Below are positions 30,503 to 38,099 of a stretch of 64,000 bases of DNA, one piece after another (the stretch's first letter is position 1; every line of letters begins with the position of its first letter). The notes under the pieces are model-generated. The model was not told the origin of the DNA, made no database searches, and was given only the letters and a program-made list of their open reading frames with translations. The DNA is from an uncultured Clostridia bacterium (lineage in GTDB: Bacteria > Bacillota > Clostridia > Oscillospirales > CAG-272): NCBI GenBank assembly GCA_947588825.1, contig CANPZU010000001.1:50237-114236 (forward strand), read 5' to 3'. The position numbers were made by a program, and so were the translations under genes.

Positions 30503-32770
30503 TCAGAGCTTGTTTCTTTGTATTTTGCCGCTTATGGTTTTAGGCAGTTCATCTCTGAACACCACTATTCTCGGATATTTATATGGCGCTGTGTGGGTCT
30601 TGACGTAGTTTTGGATTTCTTTCTTGAGTTCTTCGGTAGGCTCAGTCCCTTTTGTGAGCACGATAGAAGCCTTGACCACCTGACCGCGTATTTCATCGGG
30701 CGCGGCGGAAACCCCGCATTCAAGGACATACGGAAGCTCCATAATGACGTTTTCAATCTCAAACGGTCCTATTCTGTAGCCTGAGGATTTTATAACGTCG
30801 TCGACTCTTCCGACATACCAATAGTAGCCGTCCTCGTCCTTCCACGCAGTGTCACCCGTGTGATACATGCCGTCGTGCCAAGCTTCGTTTGTAAGTTCCT
30901 CGTTGTTATAATAACCGGTAAAGAGCCCGCAGGGAGCGCCTTTGTCCGTTCTTATCACTATTTCTCCCGTCTCTCCTATCGGAACGGGTCTGCCCTTGTC
31001 GTCAACTATATCGACGTCGTAAAGGGGAGAGGGCTTTCCCATCGAGCCCAGCCTTATCTCCGTTCCGTAAAGGGTGCCTATAACAAGAGTGGTTTCGGTC
31101 TGTCCGAAGCCTTCCATAATTTGAAGGCCGGTTGCCTTTTCAAACTGTTTGAATACCTCGGGATTGAGGGCCTCGCCCGCGGTCGTCATATTATGTATTG
31201 ACGAAAGATCGAACCTCGAGATATCTTCCTTTATCATCATGCGCAGCATAGTCGGAGGAGCGCAGAAGGTGGTTATATTGTACTTTTTGAACATCGGAAG
31301 TATCAGGTTGGGATCAAAACGGTCAAAGTCGTAAACGAATATCGCTCCTTCGGAGAGCCACTGACCGTATATCTTCCCCCAAAGCGCCTTGCCCCAGCCT
31401 GTGTCCGAAATGGTGAGGTGCAGACCGTCGCGTTCGACGCAGTGCCAGTATTTTGCTGTTATGAAATGCCCGAGCGAGTATTTGTGAGAATGCATCGCGA
31501 TCTTCGGATAGCCGGTGGTGCCTGAAGTGAAATACATGACGCAAGGCTCGTCTCCGCAGGAGGATTCCTCGGTCCTTGTAAATCTGCCGGTGTAAAGTAT
31601 ATATTCTTCGTCGAAATTATGCCAACCCTCGCGGCATCCGCCTACCATGATCTTTGTTTTGAGAGTGGGAGAGAGCTTTTCGGCGTTTTCCACATGCTTT
31701 GACACGTCGCCGTCGGCGGTGCACACTATCGCCGAGACTCCGGCGGCGTTAAAACGGTATTCAAGGTCGTGAGTCACAAGCTGATATGTGGCGGGTATCG
31801 CCACGGCGCCCAGCTTTTCAAGAGCTACCATACAGAACCAAAAATGATAATGCCTTTTCAGGATCAGCATCACCCTGTCTCCCTTTTTTATTCCGAGCGA
31901 CTTAAAATAGTTTGCCGTCTGATTAGAGGCTCTTTTGATGTCGGCAAAGGTAAAACGCCTTTCGACAAGATTTTTATCGACATGAAGCATGGCAAGCTTG
32001 TCGGGATAGACCCTTGCCAGCTCGTCCACGCAGTCGAAAGCAAAGTTGAACTTGTCTTCGTTTTGAAAGGCTATCGAGACAAGCTGCCCTTTTTCGTTCT
32101 CTGTTGTCTTTATGAATTTGTCGCAGAGCAGCTTGTAATTGTCTCTTGCGTGAGCTATGCTTTCGCCCGCTTTCTTTTCCTCGACGTTCTCGTCTCCGGG
32201 AAGAACAATCGCCACAAAGTTGCAGGGAGCGTTGTCGACGGCTATCATGCCGTGGGGTGTTGACGAATTGTAAAGTATCGAGTCGCCTGCCGAAAGCACC
32301 TCGGTGTGATCTCCAACCCTTACCTTGAGCGAGCCGGATATGATATAGTCAAACTCCTGACCCGAGTGGGTGTCTGTGCGTATCGGCTTGTTCTGAAGCT
32401 CCTCTTCATAGTCGTAAGTGACATAATATGGCTCGGCAATTTTCCCTACGAACTGTGAAGCGAGATTTTTTATAAGTATCCCGTTTTCATCCACGGTTAC
32501 CTTGCCATCCCCCGCCCGAGTGACTTGATACGAGGTCAGACGAGGGCTGTAGCCTTCGAGCAGATCCGCGATGTTTATTCCGAAAATCAGGGCGCATTTA
32601 TGCATAAATGAAAAGGGAAAGTCAAAGTTGCCGCTTTCATAGCATGCGTAGTCTTCCGGCGAGACCTCGGTTTTTTGTGCCATTTCCTGTTGGGACAGTC
32701 CCAGTATCTCACGCATTTCGCGGATTCTTGCGGCCACGTCTCTTGCGGAGCTTGTCTGATTGCTGTTCAT
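30503..32770 (-). CDS. XRE HTH - cupin - AMP-dependent acyl-CoA synthetase triple fusion
   Basis: N-terminal XRE HTH 'IREMREILGLSQQEMAQKTEVSPEDYACYE', cupin 'HSGQEFDYIISGSLKVRVGDHTEVLSAGDSILYNSSTPHG', ANL domain 'MYFTSGTTGYPKIAMHSHKY...YHTGDTAWKDEDGYYWYVGRVDDVIKSSGYRIGPFEIE...KTISGKIQR', one uninterrupted frame. Confidence 0.9.
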   Translation of the reverse strand: MNSNQTSSARDVAARIREMREILGLSQQEMAQKTEVSPEDYACYESGNFDFPFSFMHKCALIFGINIADLLEGYSPRLTSYQVTRAGDGKVTVDENGILIKNLASQFVGKIAEPYYVTYDYEEELQNKPIRTDTHSGQEFDYIISGSLKVRVGDHTEVLSAGDSILYNSSTPHGMIAVDNAPCNFVAIVLPGDENVEEKKAGESIAHARDNYKLLCDKFIKTTENEKGQLVSIAFQNEDKFNFAFDCVDELARVYPDKLAMLHVDKNLVERRFTFADIKRASNQTANYFKSLGIKKGDRVMLILKRHYHFWFCMVALEKLGAVAIPATYQLVTHDLEYRFNAAGVSAIVCTADGDVSKHVENAEKLSPTLKTKIMVGGCREGWHNFDEEYILYTGRFTRTEESSCGDEPCVMYFTSGTTGYPKIAMHSHKYSLGHFITAKYWHCVERDGLHLTISDTGWGKALWGKIYGQWLSEGAIFVYDFDRFDPNLILPMFKKYNITTFCAPPTMLRMMIKEDISRFDLSSIHNMTTAGEALNPEVFKQFEKATGLQIMEGFGQTETTLVIGTLYGTEIRLGSMGKPSPLYDVDIVDDKGRPVPIGETGEIVIRTDKGAPCGLFTGYYNNEELTNEAWHDGMYHTGDTAWKDEDGYYWYVGRVDDVIKSSGYRIGPFEIENVIMELPYVLECGVSAAPDEIRGQVVKASIVLTKGTEPTEELKKEIQNYVKTHTAPYKYPRIVVFRDELPKTISGKIQRNKL

Positions 32771-32823
32771 ATTCTACCTCTTTCAAAGTGATTTAATGAA
32801 TTATGAAAATAAATGATCAAATT

Positions 32824-33621
32824 TCAATTAAAGTTGATATTAAAAAGCCTTGCGGCGTTTTTATACAGTATGTCCTCGCGTTCCTTTTCACTAAAATCAA
32901 GCTGCATAAAGCGGCCCACTTCTTCATACGGATTCCACATTGGAAAGTCGCTTCCGAACATGACTCTTGACGTACCGTACTTCATTATTATTTTTTTCGC
33001 GCTCGCAGGGTCGAGTGCGTAAAGTGAGGAGGAGCAGTCGACAAGGAGATTTTCGTATCCCGAAAGCTCCTTTGCGGCGTATTCCCAAAGCGACCATCCG
33101 CCAAGATGGGCGCCTATGACGGTTAGACGCGGAAAGGCCTTGAGTACGGGGATTATGTTTTGAGGGTTTGAATAGCTGTATCTGCTGTCCCCCATATGTA
33201 TGCATACCGGCAGACGTCCCTGCACAAGCTCAAATATCTCCATGGCCTTTTTGCTGTCCGTTTTGAATCTCTGTATATCGGGATGCAGCTTTACTCCCAC
33301 AAGGCCGAGCGATATTATTTCATTTACGTCGGCTTCTATATCCCCGCTTTCAGGGTGGAGCGTTCCCATACCGATAAAAACGCCGAGTTTTTCATTTACG
33401 GTGGAGGAAATATAGGAGTTTATAGCGTGTACCTGCTCGGGAGTAGTTGCAACCGAGTTGACAATATACTTCTCTATTCCCGCTTTTTTCCCCTCGCTGA
33501 GCAGGGTCTCTACCCGTCCGTCAAGCCTTGGAGTCATGTTATAGAACGTGCCTGTGGCCGCAGTAGCCTTTTCAGCAATTTTATCGGGGTATATGTGGCA
33601 GTGTGTGTCTATGATTTTCAT
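32824..33621 (-). CDS. Amidohydrolase-family metal-dependent hydrolase
   Basis: 'MKIIDTHCHIYPDKIAEK...GVKLHPDIQRF...VIGAHLGGWS...MFGSDFPMWNPYEE'. Confidence 0.88.
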   Translation of the reverse strand: MKIIDTHCHIYPDKIAEKATAATGTFYNMTPRLDGRVETLLSEGKKAGIEKYIVNSVATTPEQVHAINSYISSTVNEKLGVFIGMGTLHPESGDIEADVNEIISLGLVGVKLHPDIQRFKTDSKKAMEIFELVQGRLPVCIHMGDSRYSYSNPQNIIPVLKAFPRLTVIGAHLGGWSLWEYAAKELSGYENLLVDCSSSLYALDPASAKKIIMKYGTSRVMFGSDFPMWNPYEEVGRFMQLDFSEKEREDILYKNAARLFNINFN

Positions 33622-33650
33622 GTTTTCTCCCGTTCCAAGCGTTATGCGGT

Positions 33651-33684
33651 AAAAAAGAAGGCCCACAACATCAGCTGTGAGCCC
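33651..33684 (-). terminator. Rho-independent terminator of the small-peptide unit
   Basis: Minus strand GGGCTCACAG...TTGTGGGC then TTCTTTTTT. Confidence 0.75.
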
Positions 33685-33716
33685 ATGAAGCATTTAAAAC
33701 GGTCTTGTAAATGCTC

Positions 33717-33824
33717 TTATTTCTGTGCACGACAACCGACGCTATTAATGTCCTTACGTATTATCGGGACAATAATAATAGCGTTGATAATAATGGATAT
33801 CACTATTACAGCGTTTCCTGTCAT
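33717..33824 (-). CDS. 35-aa hydrophobic peptide (candidate type I toxin-like small membrane protein)
   Basis: MTGNAVIVISIIINAIIIVPIIRKDINSVGCRAQK, preceded by AAGGTG and a consensus promoter, followed by a terminator. Confidence 0.55.
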   Translation of the reverse strand: MTGNAVIVISIIINAIIIVPIIRKDINSVGCRAQK

Positions 33825-33858
33825 CGCGTCAAGCACCTTATCTAAATTACTTTGTAGG

Positions 33859-33887
33859 ATTATACCACATGTTCGGCCGTATGTCAA
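33859..33887 (-). promoter_or_regulatory. Consensus sigma-A promoter for the 35-aa peptide
   Basis: Minus strand TTGACA - 17 bp - TATAAT. Confidence 0.85.
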
Positions 33888-34123
33888 TATCTTTTTTGAG
33901 TTATTTATGTTTTTTTGATATAATCGGCGCTCTTTTAGCATTTAATATCTATATCCTGCTCTTTATCTGGCACTCTTGGGCAAGAAACATTCGTATTGAG
34001 CTTTTTTTCGATAACTATAATGTTTTTTCCTTGTATTTTCAAGAGTGATTCTTTACTTTTGGAATTATTTATGTTATTATAAAATCAGTAAAAACGATAA
34101 AAATTAAAAGGAGAAATAAAAAT

Positions 34124-34759
34124 ATGACACCTGAGGAAATGAGAAATCAAAAGGCGGCAAAGGCGGTAGTCGACGCCCTCAAAAACAGACATTTTGAGGC
34201 GTATTACGCCGAAACAAGCCAAGAGGCGCTTATTCTCGCTCTTTCGCTTATACCGAAAGATCACACGGTATCCTTCGGAGGCTCGGCGACGCTTGATCAG
34301 ATAAAAATAAAAGAAGCGCTGCATGAGAGAGGACAGAAATTTATAGACCGTTCAAAAGCCGCAAATCAGAATGAGGCGATTGAGCTTCAAAGACAGGCGC
34401 TTCTTTGCGACACATACCTTATGAGCGCCAACGCGTTAAGCGCAGACGGTATTCTTGTCAATATCGACGGAAACGGCAATAGGGTCGCTGCCCTCTGCTA
34501 CGGACCAAGGCAGGTAATAGTGGTAGTCGGCGCTAATAAGATATGTTCCGATCTTTCCTCCGCCATAGAGAGGGCGAGAAATCACGCCGCGCCCATAAAC
34601 GCTCAACGCTTTGAAATCGACACGCCTTGCAGAAAAAACGGATTTTGCGCAAACTGCAAGCGAGAGGACAGCATATGTGCGCAGATAGTTATAACAAGGC
34701 TTTGCAGGAGAGAGGGCAGAATAAAAGTCATAGTAGTTTCAAGCGAGCTTGGCTTCTGA
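34124..34759 (+). CDS. LUD-domain (LutC/YkgG-like) lactate utilisation protein
   Basis: 'KNRHFEAYYAETSQEALILALSLIPKDHTVSFGGSATLDQI...DTYLMSANALSADGILVNIDGNGNRVAALCYGP'. Confidence 0.85.
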   Translation: MTPEEMRNQKAAKAVVDALKNRHFEAYYAETSQEALILALSLIPKDHTVSFGGSATLDQIKIKEALHERGQKFIDRSKAANQNEAIELQRQALLCDTYLMSANALSADGILVNIDGNGNRVAALCYGPRQVIVVVGANKICSDLSSAIERARNHAAPINAQRFEIDTPCRKNGFCANCKREDSICAQIVITRLCRREGRIKVIVVSSELGF

Positions 34760-34798
34760 AGGGACGGTACATAAAAATAAGGCGGTAAATTAGCTTTT

Positions 34799-35677
34799 AT
34801 GTGGCTTGTTCTTGCACTTTCTTCGGCGGCTTTAGCGGGAGCCGTATCTGTGATAATAAAATACGGCCTTGGCCAAATGTCTCCCGATATCTCCCTTTTT
34901 ATACGCACGCTTGCAGTGCTTCTTTTTACCTTATGTTTTACAAAATTCAAAATGCCCGGTTTATGGGATCTTGTATTTATAATTTTATCGGGCGTTGCAA
35001 TGGGGCTTTCTTGGCTTTGCTATTACCGTGCGCTCGAGAAGGGAAGCGCCGGTATGGTGGCGTGTGTCGAAAAGCTGTCAACGCCTGTCACCATTGTGGG
35101 AGGAGCGCTGATTTTGCATGAAAGCTTCGGCCCCGCAAAGCTTCTCTCGGTCTTGCTTATTATTCTCGGTATATTTGTAATGCAGGAAAAAAGGGAGATA
35201 TCCGCCGTAAATTCAAAAGAAAAAGACGGCGCTCAAGGCAGGGAAGTTAAAAAAGAGAGGGGATGGCTCTTTTTTGCCCTTGGGTGTGCTTTTTTTACCG
35301 CCGCATCTGTCCTGCTTTCCAAATCCGGACTTAAAAACACCGATAGCGCCCTGTCGCTCTTTTTGAGGACCTGCGTTGTGCTGCTTATCAGCTTTTTTGT
35401 CGCTTTGTTTAAAGGAGAGTTTAAAGGATTAAAAAAGGTGCCCGCAAGGACGTTTGTTATAGTCGTACTTTCTGGTTTTGTGAGCGGATTTTCATGGCTG
35501 TGCTATTTTAACGCTCTTAAACTTAAGGACGCGGGTGTTGTGCAGTCAATCGATCGCCTCGGCGTTCTTGTCACGGTCGGCCTTTCCGCGCTGATATTTA
35601 AGGAAAAGGTAAGAAGACGGCAGTGTATCGGGCTGCTTTTGCTCACGGCGGGCATACTTTTTCCCGTTATAGCATGA
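34799..35677 (+). CDS. EamA/DMT transporter
   Basis: Two EamA repeats, each with 'G...SWLCYYRAL/GFSWLCYFNAL'. Confidence 0.88.
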   Translation: MWLVLALSSAALAGAVSVIIKYGLGQMSPDISLFIRTLAVLLFTLCFTKFKMPGLWDLVFIILSGVAMGLSWLCYYRALEKGSAGMVACVEKLSTPVTIVGGALILHESFGPAKLLSVLLIILGIFVMQEKREISAVNSKEKDGAQGREVKKERGWLFFALGCAFFTAASVLLSKSGLKNTDSALSLFLRTCVVLLISFFVALFKGEFKGLKKVPARTFVIVVLSGFVSGFSWLCYFNALKLKDAGVVQSIDRLGVLVTVGLSALIFKEKVRRRQCIGLLLLTAGILFPVIA

Positions 35678-35735
35678 AAAAAAGGAAAGAATGCGAAAAT
35701 TTTTTCGTATTAACATTTAAAGAAGGTATAAAGCA

Positions 35736-36299
35736 TTGGAAGATAAACTGATACTCGAGTTGTACAGGCGCGATCCTTCTTCGGCACTTGAAGAGGTGAT
35801 GAAAACTTACATGAAGCTCGTGACGCATATAATGAGCAACTCTCTTATTCCTCCCTTTACCAATGAGGATGTGGACGAATGTGTAAGCGACGTGTTTATG
35901 AAGTTTTACAAAAGCGCCTCGTACATAGACCTTAACAAGGGCAGCATACGCGCCTATCTTTGCGCCGCGGCAAAAAACAGGGCGATCGATTTCAGAAGGG
36001 TCAACCCATACTCAAAGATAACGTCATCTTTTGATGAGATGCTTGAAACGGATGAAGAAAGGGACTTTTGCGCCGCAGATATTATAGAGGACCGTGAAAG
36101 GATGGAGCTTCTCGCAAACGCCATAGGCGCGCTTTCTCCAATGGACAGAGAAATAATAGTGCGCAAGTATTACTATCTCGAGCGTTCAAAGGATATAGCG
36201 GCCCTTTTAAATATCAGCGCGAACGCCGTGGACCAAAGGGCGTTCAAAGCGCTCAAAAAGCTTAAAACAATACTCGGAGGTGATTTCCTTGAGAGTTGA
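35736..36299 (+). CDS. Sigma-70 family (ECF-like) RNA polymerase sigma factor
   Basis: Region 2 'DVDECVSDVFMKFYKSASYIDLNKGSIRAYLCAAAKNRAIDFRR', region 4 'LSPMDREIIVRKYYYLERSKDIAALLNISANAVDQRAFKALKKLK'. Confidence 0.9.
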   Translation: MEDKLILELYRRDPSSALEEVMKTYMKLVTHIMSNSLIPPFTNEDVDECVSDVFMKFYKSASYIDLNKGSIRAYLCAAAKNRAIDFRRVNPYSKITSSFDEMLETDEERDFCAADIIEDRERMELLANAIGALSPMDREIIVRKYYYLERSKDIAALLNISANAVDQRAFKALKKLKTILGGDFLES

Positions 36300-37074
36300 A
36301 ACAGCCAAGACAAAACAACATGTCGGCGTTATTTCACTCCTTTCGGCTATGGATGAGAAATGTCTTAATCTCTTTTTGGGAAATTACGAGCCGATAGATA
36401 ACGTGAGTATTGATGAACAAAGGCTGAATGCAATATCCTTGAAAATACGGGCAAGGATAAAAACGCAAAGAATGAAAACCGCCCGCACAAAAAAAAGACG
36501 ACTGTATGCTGCGCTCTTTATTTCTGCGGCGACGCTGTTTGTCATACTATCCTTAGCGTTTGTAATCGCAAATACCTCCAAAGCATCGGACGCATCGGAC
36601 GTTAAAAACTCCTCGCCGAATATTGAGAGGGAAAACAGCATAAACGAACTGAGCCTTTGGATAAACAGCGAGGAAAATATAGATTACTGCGCCGAATGGA
36701 TGCGCGAAAACGGTATACCTGTGCTTACAAGTCTTGCAAAAGCAGATGAATGCCGCTTTGTCCCCTGCCATAACGCGCTTAAAGTGATATATCAAAAAAG
36801 ACCATACATGATTTATCTGCTCGACGGCGAGAAAAACTCGGTAAACGACGCATGCCTTGAAGCGGGGATAGATATTTACGCGGAGTACAAAAATGACGGG
36901 TACTCTTTCGGACAGACGTATGTGAACGGTAAGGCATGTGACAGTATCATGACATCCGATGACGAAAACGGCGAATTTTGCAGATATTATATTCTCTCGG
37001 GAAATGTGCTGCTTGTGATTGACGCCGAAAACGGCGAACAGATTTCAAATCTTACACTTGAGTATATAAAATAA
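36289..37074 (+). CDS. Probable cognate anti-sigma/membrane protein
   Basis: Overlaps the sigma gene; single TM 'LYAALFISAATLFVILSLAFVIA' with cytoplasmic N-terminus and extracellular C-terminus. TTG start likely. Confidence 0.6.
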   Translation: MRVETAKTKQHVGVISLLSAMDEKCLNLFLGNYEPIDNVSIDEQRLNAISLKIRARIKTQRMKTARTKKRRLYAALFISAATLFVILSLAFVIANTSKASDASDVKNSSPNIERENSINELSLWINSEENIDYCAEWMRENGIPVLTSLAKADECRFVPCHNALKVIYQKRPYMIYLLDGEKNSVNDACLEAGIDIYAEYKNDGYSFGQTYVNGKACDSIMTSDDENGEFCRYYILSGNVLLVIDAENGEQISNLTLEYIK

Positions 37075-37107
37075 ACTATAAACAAACTTTTCTTAATTAT
37101 ATAAAAG

Positions 37108-37133
37108 GACGGCCTTGCAGAAACAAGGCCGTC
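37108..37133. terminator. Bidirectional terminator
   Basis: GACGGCCTTG-CAGAAA-CAAGGCCGTC between convergent genes. Confidence 0.75.
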
Positions 37134-37241
37134 TTGCAGATTTTAAAGGTTTAAGTTTTATAAGACTTATAAGGGGCAAGCTCAAAAGTTTTGGTTATTT
37201 TGGGGCGGATTTTAAAAATCTCCCGCAGGTTTTGCAGAATC

Positions 37242-37568
37242 TTAAAGCTTTTCCATTCGGTCTACGTTGAGCACAAACACGGTTGCTCCGCTGACCGTTA
37301 CTTCCTTGGGAATACTGAAATTTTGCAGTCCCGCACCGAATGTGGCAGTTGGTTTGTTTGTCTGTTTACGGGTGGTGCAATGCTTTTTAAGTATTTTTAC
37401 TGCCTCTTCAACGCCTGTGTCTTCCGTTCCGATAAGAAGAGTCGTGTTGCCCACCATGAGAAAACCTCCGGTGGTGGAAAGTTTTGTAACGAAGAATCCG
37501 GCCTCGGTAAGGGCGGCGGCAGCTATGGCGCTGTCGTCGTTGTTTACAATTGCAAGAATAAGCTTCAT
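37242..37568 (-). CDS. darA: PII-like cyclic-di-AMP receptor (PstA/DarA family)
   Basis: 'MKLILAIVNNDDSAIAAAALTEAGFFVTKLSTTGGFLMVGNTTLLIGTEDTGVEEAVKILKKHC'. Confidence 0.88.
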   Translation of the reverse strand: MKLILAIVNNDDSAIAAAALTEAGFFVTKLSTTGGFLMVGNTTLLIGTEDTGVEEAVKILKKHCTTRKQTNKPTATFGAGLQNFSIPKEVTVSGATVFVLNVDRMEKL

Positions 37569-37610
37569 GTTAAAGACTCCTTTTCATATTATTGTATTTC
37601 GTTATTTGGA

Positions 37611-38099
37611 TCACAGGAAAGTATCGATTTTGGCGCGGCTTTTTTTATCAAGTCGATTTATATCGGGTATTTCATAGCGGTTGTCGTTGTTATCTCTGAA
37701 CAGGACTCTTGTGCGGTACATAAGCTTTATACCGTGAATGATGTTTCTTATTTCGATTGAGGCGTTTCCCTTATCGGTTTCCACTTCGATGGTCAACAGG
37801 CCGAATTTCTCCCTGCAATCGATGATTTTGGTGATTTTAGGGATCAGGTAATATTCTTCAAGGCAATCTTCTATTATTTTACGGTCTTTATCCGGAAGTG
37901 TGGCGAGATTACGAATTATTGCCTTCTCGACTCCTTCGGAGTCGAGAAGGGTGATGTATTTTTGAAGCCCCGTAAGGGGGAAAAGGCGTCTCGGTTCAAG
38001 GTCGGTGAAGATTCTTCCGTCGTAAAGCTGCATATCCACAAGGGTGATATCCTTGCGGGTAAAGCGAGCCATATCGTTATCAATATATAAACGCGACAT
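37611..38099 (-). CDS. DUF1854 domain-containing protein
   Basis: 'DGRIFTDLEPRRLFPLTGLQKYITLLDSEGVEKAIIRNL...VETDKGNASIEIRN'. Directly downstream of the ABC exporter. Confidence 0.78.
   Translation of the reverse strand: MSRLYIDNDMARFTRKDITLVDMQLYDGRIFTDLEPRRLFPLTGLQKYITLLDSEGVEKAIIRNLATLPDKDRKIIEDCLEEYYLIPKITKIIDCREKFGLLTIEVETDKGNASIEIRNIIHGIKLMYRTRVLFRDNNDNRYEIPDINRLDKKSRAKIDTFL

Noticed and set aside
34124-34759. Lactate utilisation LutABC operon
   Set aside because: Only a single LUD-domain gene; no LutA or LutB neighbours.
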